Positions 58,375 through 64,000 of a DNA stretch of 64,000 nt are shown in pieces. Made by a program: the position numbers and the translations under genes. Every line of letters begins with the position of its first letter. Positions within the stretch are counted from its first letter, which is position 1. The notes beneath the pieces were generated by a model, which worked only from the letters and a program-made list of their open reading frames with translations, was not told where the DNA came from and did not search any database. Source of the DNA: Candidatus Latescibacterota bacterium (lineage in GTDB: Bacteria; Latescibacterota; MWCZ01); contig JAKJDF010000004.1 in assembly GCA_022706085.1 (NCBI GenBank), forward strand, positions 371,083 through 435,082. The letters run 5' to 3'.

Positions 58375-59376
58375 ATGAGACGTGAGTATGTGTTGCTGGC
58401 CCTGCTCGCCTTATCCTGCGAAGTCGGACATGCCAGCCCACCCATCCGCGTGGCAGTTACATTGACCGATTTCCTTCCAATCGTGGAAGCAATCGGCGGC
58501 AATCAAGTGGAGGCTTTCAGCATCATGCCACCGGGGAGTGACCCTCACAGCGTATCCCTCAATACGGAGATCATCCAACGCGTCCGCGAAGCCCAACTTG
58601 CCGTCTACGCAAACAGCGCATCACTCGCCTTCGAACATGATTTGAAGAAGGCGTTGGCCGCAAAGCCGTCCGTCGATTGGCCGCAATATGAGCAACAGGG
58701 AGCGCGGTTGCTGGACTTCCCTGGAATGCCTTCGAATCCCCACGGGTTCTGGTTGGATTACGACAACGCCGTGGCGATCGCTCGAGCTGTAGCGTCGGTG
58801 TTGGTGACGTCGGGGGCGGACGAAAAGGTTGTTGCAGCGAACCTGGCGCGTTTTTTGGAGGAAGTGCACGCTCAGCGTGAAGCGGTCCTGGACGCAATGA
58901 GGAACTCCGGGAACCTCGGTGACACCGTGGTAGCAGTGGTTCCAGGCGTGGCGTACACGGTGCGCAACCTCGGCCTTGCCGTGGGTGGGATCCTGCTTCC
59001 TGACGAAGGAAGCGGGCAGGCGGACGCCAAAAGCCTCATGGAAATCAACCGCTTGCTTGGAAAAGGTGGCGCACGATTGCTCGTGTGCCCGATTGGACTT
59101 CGACACGCCAAAGCGGGGGAAATCGCTGAACAACTTGCCACGGACACGGGGGCCCGTGTCGCGTACACGCGTTTTCTGCAGACTGGTGGAACAAAACGGA
59201 CATTTCTCGGGGATGCGGCGTACAATGCGGTGGTAACCAAAGCCGTTCTGGCTCACGTCGAGCCAGAAGGGGGTGGAACCGCGAGTCAGAGCATATATCC
59301 CGCCCTGCTCGCGATCATGGGCGGGGTCTTCCTCCTGCTGATATTCTTCGTCATGCGCCGAATATTGTCCCGGTAG
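58375..59376 (+). CDS. ZnuA/TroA-type metal-binding protein with a C-terminal membrane anchor
   Basis: A 333-residue protein. ATG 58375 follows GACGAGG, and a signal peptide (YVLLALLALSCEVGHAS) is visible. Metal-ligand candidates are His in PGSDPHSVSL, His in NPHGFWLDYDN, then RHAKAGEIAEQL and GDAAYNAVV. This resembles the two His and Glu/Asp set of cluster A-I binding proteins for Zn or Mn. Unlike typical free or lipid-anchored binding proteins it ends with a hydrophobic helix (YPALLAIMGGVFLLLIFFVM), followed by RRILSR. It would therefore be tethered at both ends unless the signal is cleaved. The ATPase gene follows after seven bases. Confidence 0.82.
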   Translation: MRREYVLLALLALSCEVGHASPPIRVAVTLTDFLPIVEAIGGNQVEAFSIMPPGSDPHSVSLNTEIIQRVREAQLAVYANSASLAFEHDLKKALAAKPSVDWPQYEQQGARLLDFPGMPSNPHGFWLDYDNAVAIARAVASVLVTSGADEKVVAANLARFLEEVHAQREAVLDAMRNSGNLGDTVVAVVPGVAYTVRNLGLAVGGILLPDEGSGQADAKSLMEINRLLGKGGARLLVCPIGLRHAKAGEIAEQLATDTGARVAYTRFLQTGGTKRTFLGDAAYNAVVTKAVLAHVEPEGGGTASQSIYPALLAIMGGVFLLLIFFVMRRILSR

Positions 59377-59383
59377 GAATTGC

Positions 59384-60190
59384 ATGGCCGACGTAGCTGA
59401 CGACAAAAATCCGGCGGTCGAAGCCGTTGAGCTGTCGTACTCGTATCAGCGTCCCCTTGTGGAAGCGCTACGCGCGGTCAACCTGACGCTGCCAAGGGGC
59501 ACGTTCACCGCCGTCATGGGACCAAATGGATCGGGAAAGAGCACGTTTCTCCGTCTCCTGCTCGGCATACTGCGGCCTACGACAGGGGAGATCCGCGTGT
59601 TCGGAGAGAGCCCGACGGCTCCGTCGCAACGGGTGCAGCGTCTGATCGCGTACGTACCGCAGTACGATTCGATCAACCCTCTCCTCCCTCTCCGCAGCAG
59701 GGAGGTCATTGCGCTGGGACTTTCGTCCCGGGTAACCGATCGGCCTGCTCGCTGGATTGACGAGCGCGTTTCGCAGATACTCGAGGATCTTGGCCTGGTG
59801 GAGATTCGCGACCGTCAATACGGACTTCTCTCCGGCGGGCAGAAACAGCGGGTGCTGCTTGCGCGAGCGCTTGTTCTTGAGCCCGAGTTACTGGTCCTCG
59901 ACGAACCGTTTTCCGCGATGGACATGACCAGCCAGCACGCCACGGCGAAGCTCCTTTCAGGTCTGGTACGCCAGAAAAGGCGGACGGTAATAACTGTCGT
60001 GCACGGGATTCACACCATTGTGCACCACCTCGACTACCTCGTCCTCCTGAACAAAGAGATTGTGGCTGCCGGGACGCCGGACGCGGTTCTCCGCCCGGTT
60101 AATCTTACACGGGCATACGGCACTGACGTTCCGGTAGTCATCTGCCCGGAAGGATTCCGGCACCCGCTGGTGGAAGATGTCCATGCCTGA
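59384..60190 (+). CDS. ABC transporter ATPase, ZnuC/MntB-like
   Basis: A 268-residue ATPase; AGGAATTGC precedes ATG 59384. Walker A GPNGSGKST, Q-loop AYVPQYDSINPLLP, signature LSGGQKQRVLLARAL, Walker B LLVLDEPFSAMD and H-loop VVHGIHTI are in order. Similarity in plan is to the Zn/Mn (ZnuC/TroB) type that serves the neighbouring TroA-like and ZnuB-like components. It overlaps the permease gene by 8-14 bases. Confidence 0.93.
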   Translation: MADVADDKNPAVEAVELSYSYQRPLVEALRAVNLTLPRGTFTAVMGPNGSGKSTFLRLLLGILRPTTGEIRVFGESPTAPSQRVQRLIAYVPQYDSINPLLPLRSREVIALGLSSRVTDRPARWIDERVSQILEDLGLVEIRDRQYGLLSGGQKQRVLLARALVLEPELLVLDEPFSAMDMTSQHATAKLLSGLVRQKRRTVITVVHGIHTIVHHLDYLVLLNKEIVAAGTPDAVLRPVNLTRAYGTDVPVVICPEGFRHPLVEDVHA

Positions 60191-61022
60191 TTTCTCCTCG
60201 TATCTAACGTCACCGTTCGTTCTCCGAGCTGCGGCGGCTTTTTTATTTGTGGCAATGAATGCGTCATTGAGCGGCGTATTTGCGAATTTCCGCAACTCCA
60301 CCTTTTTGGTTTCCGGTGCCAGCCATGCCGCACTTGGGGGCGCAGCGCTTGTGATCGTACTGGAAAGCCATGGCAGCGTTTTTGGTGTCAGTCCTGTCTT
60401 CGGCGCGGCGGTTTTTGCTGTTCTGCTCTCAATTGCGGCAGGCAGCGCCCACAACCGCGGCAGTACGGCCGGTTCCGATACGGCAATCGGGGTCGGTTTC
60501 GCTCTCTCAATGGCACTCGCGGTTCTGTTGATTTCATTGATTCCGGAGTCAGCGAGCCGTGTGTGGGGCTTGCTCATGGGCGATGTCCTGCTCATCACCA
60601 ATCAGGATCTCGTGTTGCTTGCCTTCCTGACTCTCTGTGTTGCGACGGTTTTCGTCGTTTTCTGGAAGCAATTCCTTTTCGTCTCTTTCGATCTCGACGG
60701 AGCCCGGGCATTTGGCATCAACGCAGACCGATTCAACTACCTCCTTTTCGCGTTGATCGGCCTTTCCTCCGCGCTTCTGGTCAAGGCAATCGGATCAATA
60801 CTCGTTTTTGCAATGCTGAGTGCTCCCGCGGCGACGGCGCTACTGGTTTCCGATTCGGTCAGGAAAACGCTCTGGTGGTCCTTCGCGATCTCCTTCGCCG
60901 CCGGTATTCTGGCTCTCGTGTTGTCGTATTTCACTGCTCTTTCAGTAAGCGCCATCGCCGCATTTCTTGTTACAACGGCCTACTTTTCGGTACGAATCTG
61001 GCGTTTCGCGTTTGCGCGATAG
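60183..61022 (+). CDS. ZnuB/TroC-type metal ABC permease
   Basis: A 279-residue integral membrane protein with about eight helices (ABC-3 family). Marks: FLVSGASHAALGGAAL (the family's GxxxSHA motif), GSDTAIGVGFALSMALAVLL and ALLVKAIGSILVFAMLSAPAATALL, the LVxxxxxVGxxLVxAxLxxPAA signature. Starts at 60177 and 60183 are both possible; 60183 has GGTGGAAG at good spacing. With the preceding genes it forms a complete high-affinity zinc or manganese importer; which metal cannot be told. Confidence 0.92.
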   Translation: MPDFSSYLTSPFVLRAAAAFLFVAMNASLSGVFANFRNSTFLVSGASHAALGGAALVIVLESHGSVFGVSPVFGAAVFAVLLSIAAGSAHNRGSTAGSDTAIGVGFALSMALAVLLISLIPESASRVWGLLMGDVLLITNQDLVLLAFLTLCVATVFVVFWKQFLFVSFDLDGARAFGINADRFNYLLFALIGLSSALLVKAIGSILVFAMLSAPAATALLVSDSVRKTLWWSFAISFAAGILALVLSYFTALSVSAIAAFLVTTAYFSVRIWRFAFAR

Positions 61023-61042
61023 AGGGAACAAGGAGGTTGTTC

Positions 61043-62446
61043 ATGCCGAGAATCACGTTCTCCGGAGCCACACGCACAGTGACGGGGTCCATGCACCTTC
61101 TGGAAACCGGCGGCAAGCGGATCCTGCTCGATTGCGGGTTGTTCCAGGGCAAACGCGAAGAAGCATTCAAGCGAAATCGGCATTTCCCGTTCGATCCAGC
61201 CTCAATCACGGATGTCGTTCTTTCCCATGCGCATATTGACCATTCCGGGAATCTTCCAACGCTTGTTCGCAAAGGCTTCACCGGAAGGATACATGCGACT
61301 CATGCGACGAGGGATCTTTGCGCGGTGATGTTGCTCGACAGCGCGCACATCCAGGAGAAGGATGTCGAATTCGTGAACCGCAAGCGCGCACGGAAGGGTG
61401 AAGAGCCTTTCAATCCTCTTTACACGATGGTCGACGCCCACCGCACAATTGACCGATTCGTCAGTTACGGATATCACCAGCCGTTCGCCATCGGCGGCAC
61501 CAGTATCGAGTTTTTCGACGCAGGGCATATCCTTGGCTCGGCGTCCGTCAAACTCACGTTCAAAGGGAGAGGCGCGCCCTCGACTCTCGCATTCTCTGGC
61601 GACGTCGGGCGGAAGAAACTCCCCATCCTCCGCGATCCAGAGCCGTTCGACCATGCAGACTGGCTTATCTGCGAAAGCACCTACGGTGCGCGATTGCATC
61701 ACCCGCCTTCGGAGGTCGAAAACAGGGTAGCGGAGGTCGTGAGCACCACGTACCGCCAGAGGGGCAAAATCATCGTCCCCGCCTTCAGCGTGGGAAGAAC
61801 ACAGGAAATCGTCTACACCCTGAACCGACTTGCCAACGCCAATCGGATCCCTCGTCTCCCGATTTACGTGGACAGTCCGCTTTCGACGAATACTACGGAA
61901 GTATTCCGCCTGCATCCCGAATGCTACGATGAAGAAACGCGCCAGTTCCTGGAAGAGGAAGGCGATCCGTTCGGATTTTCGCAGCTTCAATACACCAGAA
62001 CCGTTCAGGAAAGCATGGCGCTGAACTCGCGCACCGACCCGATGATCATCATTTCTGCGTCGGGCATGTGCGAAGCTGGTCGCATTCTCCATCACCTTCG
62101 GAACAATATTGAAGACAACAGAAACACCGTCATGATCGTAGGATTCCAAGCGGAGAACACGCTGGGAAGAAGGCTCGTGGATGGACAGCGCGAGGTGAGG
62201 ATTTTCGGAGAGGAGCACACCGTCCGAGCCAACATTGTAGTCATCGAAGCATTCAGCGCTCACGCCGACTGGAAAGAGATGCAGGAATGGTATGCGCCGG
62301 TAGGTTCATCGTTGAAAAAGACGTTTCTCGTGCACGGAGACGACGAAGCTCTCGCCGGCATGAAGGAGCACCTGCAACCGTTGACCGGAGGCGCAATCAC
62401 CGTGTGTGAGAACGGCCAGTCATTCGAACTCAGCGGGAAGGCATGA
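61043..62446 (+). CDS. Metallo-beta-lactamase/beta-CASP ribonuclease (CPSF-like)
   Basis: A 467-residue protein; AGGAGG precedes ATG 61043. The metal-binding signature is LSHAHIDHSGNLP (HxHxDH), with later GHILGSASV, FSGDVGRKKLP and the terminal FSAHADW. The beta-CASP domain is visible as IIVPAFSVGRTQEIVYTL, IYVDSPLSTNTTEVF and ISASGMCEAGRILHHL. Bacterial members (e.g. Thermus TTHA0252) cut RNA. Compared with RNase J it lacks the extended C-terminal domain. Its stop overlaps the start of the DUF6483 gene (ATGA). Confidence 0.93.
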   Translation: MPRITFSGATRTVTGSMHLLETGGKRILLDCGLFQGKREEAFKRNRHFPFDPASITDVVLSHAHIDHSGNLPTLVRKGFTGRIHATHATRDLCAVMLLDSAHIQEKDVEFVNRKRARKGEEPFNPLYTMVDAHRTIDRFVSYGYHQPFAIGGTSIEFFDAGHILGSASVKLTFKGRGAPSTLAFSGDVGRKKLPILRDPEPFDHADWLICESTYGARLHHPPSEVENRVAEVVSTTYRQRGKIIVPAFSVGRTQEIVYTLNRLANANRIPRLPIYVDSPLSTNTTEVFRLHPECYDEETRQFLEEEGDPFGFSQLQYTRTVQESMALNSRTDPMIIISASGMCEAGRILHHLRNNIEDNRNTVMIVGFQAENTLGRRLVDGQREVRIFGEEHTVRANIVVIEAFSAHADWKEMQEWYAPVGSSLKKTFLVHGDDEALAGMKEHLQPLTGGAITVCENGQSFELSGKA

Positions 62447-63153
62447 TCCGGCAGGATTACCTCATGCGCCTGCTGGACCAGTTGGCTCAGGCGTTGGCAC
62501 GCGTGCTCTCCCTCCGCGAAAACGAGGCCCGCGGTCAGGCACTCGATTTCCTGAACCGCGAGTCAGAGCGGCTGATCGGTATTGATGGCGCGATGCTGGA
62601 GATCCTTTCCCCCGATGCAATCCAAAAGGCGACGGCTTCCGTGGAAAAAAGCTTTGTTGCCGCGCGCATCCTGGAGGAAATCTCCCTCATTTCGGAAGAA
62701 GAAGGTGACCGCCACCGGGCAACCGCGGCTGCGGTCAAAGCATTCTGGCTGTATGCCGCGGCCGCTCAGTCCGATGCGTCGGCGGCAGACAACACCTTCC
62801 GCGAGCGGATCGCAGGGTTCGGGGATGCCTGTGCCGAGCGGGGTCTTGACGCAGACGACCTCCGTTCCCTGATGGCGGGGTACGAAATGCTCGGGGAGTT
62901 CGGCAGGGCGGAGGACGCCCTGTTTGCGCTGGTCGAAGTGGCTGGAAACGCTGACGACGTTCTTCCCGTGGGGAGAGGTTTCTACGCCCGATTGGCGGAA
63001 CACGAAGACGCGGAACTGGAAAAAGGTGGGCTTCCAAGAAACGAATTACAGGACGGGGTAGACGGTTTTCTTGCGCGCGTCCAAAGCCGCATGAGCCGGA
63101 AAGAGATACCGGATGAGACGGGGGAAGCGGACGGGGCGGCAAATTCTGCTTGA
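62443..63153 (+). CDS. DUF6483-like helical protein
   Basis: A 236-residue, mostly helical protein. Its start MIRQDYLMRLLDQLAQALAR resembles the DUF6483 family known from Firmicutes (xxxQDYIMRMIEQxxxAL). Two helical repeats of TPR type follow (SLISEEEGDRHRATAAAVKAFWLYAAAA, SLMAGYEMLGEFGRAEDALFALVEVAG). Function unknown. Its coupling (ATGA) to a beta-CASP nuclease gene suggests a partner or regulator role in RNA handling, but this is inference only. Family assignment rests on the N-terminus. Confidence 0.6.
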   Translation: MIRQDYLMRLLDQLAQALARVLSLRENEARGQALDFLNRESERLIGIDGAMLEILSPDAIQKATASVEKSFVAARILEEISLISEEEGDRHRATAAAVKAFWLYAAAAQSDASAADNTFRERIAGFGDACAERGLDADDLRSLMAGYEMLGEFGRAEDALFALVEVAGNADDVLPVGRGFYARLAEHEDAELEKGGLPRNELQDGVDGFLARVQSRMSRKEIPDETGEADGAANSA

Positions 63154-63178
63154 CAGGCGACAGCACCGGTGCTAACTT
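63150..63178 (+). promoter_or_regulatory. Strong sigma70-type promoter
   Basis: TTGACA (63150-63155), exactly 17 bases, and TAACTT (63173-63178), overlapping the stop of the upstream gene. It would give a leader of about 45 bases with AGGAGG before the ATG at 63228. It is the best consensus promoter found in the window. Confidence 0.75.
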
Positions 63179-63227
63179 TTTCTGCGCAGGGGGGTAAGGT
63201 AACAGTACACATTTCAGGAGGTTGGTC

Positions 63228-63752
63228 ATGAAAAAGCTTCTCGTGGCAACGCTTCTCACACTTTCGATGGTGTCGTTTGCAGCGGCTGAAGGGTCTGCGG
63301 CAGGCTCCAAAGCCGCCGGGCTGGGCATTGACCTTGCCGTTCCGTTCGGGGATCTGAGCAACGCGGCCGGTGTCGGGTATGGCCTCACCGGTCAGTTCGA
63401 TTACGGGTTCAACCAGAAGATCACGCTCATCGGCTCGATCGGCTACATGATGTTTGCAGAGAAGAACAACTGGGAAGGATCGAGTATTCCGATCAAGGTT
63501 GGAGCCACGTATTGCCTCGCCAACGTGATGCCAGGACTCTACGCAATTGGTGAGGTCGGCTTCGACATGTTGAGCTTTGACTGGTCTGGCCCGTTTGGCG
63601 GCTCGAGTTCCCACAACGAGCTGTGCCTGGTTCCCGGTATCGGCTGGCAGAAGCCCATGGGTAGCATGACGCTCGACGTCTCCGCTCGCATGAGCTTCGT
63701 GGACGGCGGCAGCCGCATCGGTATCCGTGCGGGAGTCAAGAAGGCCCTCTGA
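63228..63752 (+). CDS. Outer-membrane beta-barrel protein (OmpA/OmpW-like)
   Basis: A 174-residue protein; ATG 63228 follows AGGAGG. The signal peptide is MKKLLVATLLTLSMVSFAAA. The mature part has alternating hydrophobic strands (AGLGIDLAVPFGDLS, VGYGLTGQFDYGF, KITLIGSIGYMMF, IPIKVGATYCL, GLYAIGEVGFDMLSF, GSMTLDVSARMSFV, RIGIRAGVKKAL). The strand pattern fits an eight-stranded barrel of porin-like type. It is transcribed alone from a strong promoter and closed by a terminator, suggesting an abundant envelope protein. Confidence 0.85.
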   Translation: MKKLLVATLLTLSMVSFAAAEGSAAGSKAAGLGIDLAVPFGDLSNAAGVGYGLTGQFDYGFNQKITLIGSIGYMMFAEKNNWEGSSIPIKVGATYCLANVMPGLYAIGEVGFDMLSFDWSGPFGGSSSHNELCLVPGIGWQKPMGSMTLDVSARMSFVDGGSRIGIRAGVKKAL

Positions 63753-63775
63753 CTCTCGATTCCTCGTTAACTGGG

Positions 63776-63810
63776 AGCGGGGCCCGGGCAAACGGTCCCG
63801 CTTCTTTTTT
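63776..63810 (+). terminator. Rho-independent terminator
   Basis: AGCGGG (63776-63781) pairs with CCCGCT (63797-63802) around a 15-base loop, followed by TCTTTTTT. It lies 23 bases after the barrel protein's stop. Confidence 0.75.
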
Positions 63811-63817
63811 GCCCTTG

Positions 63818-63851
63818 CCCCCAAAACCCCGCTGTCAGACGTTTTTGGGGG
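63818..63851. repeat. Perfect 9-bp inverted repeat CCCCCAAAA...TTTTGGGGG
   Basis: The two arms (63818-63826 and 63843-63851) pair perfectly around 16 bases. A pyrimidine-rich stretch follows. It could be a back-up terminator or part of the mobile-element boundary that begins soon after. Confidence 0.5.
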
Positions 63852-63879
63852 TCACACTCTTTTCTTTCCTTCCCCCGGC

Positions 63880-64000
63880 AGTGTATAGACCGGCGAGATG
63901 GTAAACAGACGTAAGGAGACATGGTATACACTTTTTGCTGGGTATCATAGGCCTCGGGGAAAGGAGGTATGTGATGCCCTGGCAGGAGTGGGATACCATG
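63880..64000 (+). mobile_element. Probable left end of an IS481-type insertion sequence
   Basis: After 63880 the sequence reads GTGTATAGACC and, 38 bases on, GGTATACAC, a short inverted pair (GTGTATA at 63881-63887, TATACAC at 63925-63931). A GGAGACATGG stretch typical of IS481 ends lies between. A strong AAGGAGG and an ATG (63974) follow. No right end is visible because the window stops. The assignment rests on a short match and should be treated as tentative. Confidence 0.4.
63974..64000 (+). CDS. First residues of a putative IS481-family transposase
   Basis: ATG 63974 follows AAGGAGG with seven bases between. Only MPWQEWDTM is encoded before the edge. Many IS481-type transposases begin MPWxE...M, then R and a segment leading to an HTH. 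Nine residues cannot prove it, so this rests mainly on context. Confidence 0.35.

Noticed and set aside
1..64000. CRISPR arrays, rRNA genes and toxin-antitoxin pairs
   Set aside because: No regularly spaced repeats, no rRNA-like sequence and no small paired genes of known type were seen.

Overview
The window looks like chromosomal DNA of an uncultured diderm (Gram-negative-type) bacterium. It encodes LolD/LolE-type lipoprotein export, several lipoproteins and an outer-membrane beta-barrel. It also has a complete McsA-McsB-ClpC module, which is best known from Firmicutes, and three members of the uroporphyrinogen-decarboxylase-like (URO-D/MtaA) family. DUF4091, GH38-like, oligogalacturonate-lyase-like and Gfo/Idh/MocA proteins accompany them. 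This mix suggests a Latescibacterota/Hydrogenedentota-like polysaccharide-degrading lineage, but that placement is inference and I cannot test it here. Many genes overlap by ATGA or TGATG, and GTG/TTG starts with strong GGAGG sites are common. I found no rRNA, tRNA or CRISPR.

Layout. 1-6116: a broken gene on the left edge, then a five-gene plus-strand catabolic cluster (aldo/keto-reductase-like, DUF4091, URO-D-like, Sir2, polysaccharide deacetylase), closed by a bidirectional terminator. 6193-8879: a two-gene cytochrome bd-like oxidase with a dihaem c-type tail. 8969-11929: DegT aminotransferase, cupin, sugar nucleotidyltransferase, Rieske protein. 12052-15085: RecD2 helicase and PyrF. 15070-18744: a signalling cluster made of a single-domain response regulator, an NtrC-type sigma54 activator and a XylR_N-V4R-PAS histidine kinase. 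18745-20651: an A+T-richer non-coding region and dnaA, the most likely origin neighbourhood. 20713-28351: carbohydrate enzymes, a second URO-D protein, an SDR protein, a universal stress protein, an oligogalacturonate-lyase-like propeller and a 3D-domain protein. 28694-32264: two lipoproteins, RsmI, a CDP-alcohol phosphatidyltransferase and a DUF2344 protein. 32275-37105 (minus strand): inositol-phosphatase-like enzyme, TPR lipoprotein, PyrK and a degenerate polysaccharide deacetylase. 37270-40987: GNAT, an active/inactive pair of M16 peptidases and a PAP2-like membrane protein. 41024-51505 (minus strand): Gfo/Idh oxidoreductase, then a tight lysS-M32 peptidase-lolE-lolD-mcsA-mcsB-clpC operon ending in a very strong terminator. 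51990-57241: NagB, a cNMP-binding/PATAN regulator, a hexapeptide acyltransferase, a third URO-D protein and a TIM-barrel protein. 57267-63153: CpXC-TPR protein, a zinc/manganese-type ABC transporter, a beta-CASP nuclease and a DUF6483 protein. 63228-64000: an outer-membrane barrel protein with its own promoter and terminator, and what looks like the left end of an IS481-type element.

How the genes work together. The carbohydrate genes form small scattered catabolic units rather than one large locus. The strongest functional modules are the bd-like oxidase pair, the V4R kinase/NtrC pair, the arginine-phosphorylation proteolysis operon coupled to lipoprotein export, and the metal-uptake transporter. 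The systems most worth following up are the dihaem bd-like oxidase, the V4R-domain kinase and the Lol-Mcs-ClpC operon.
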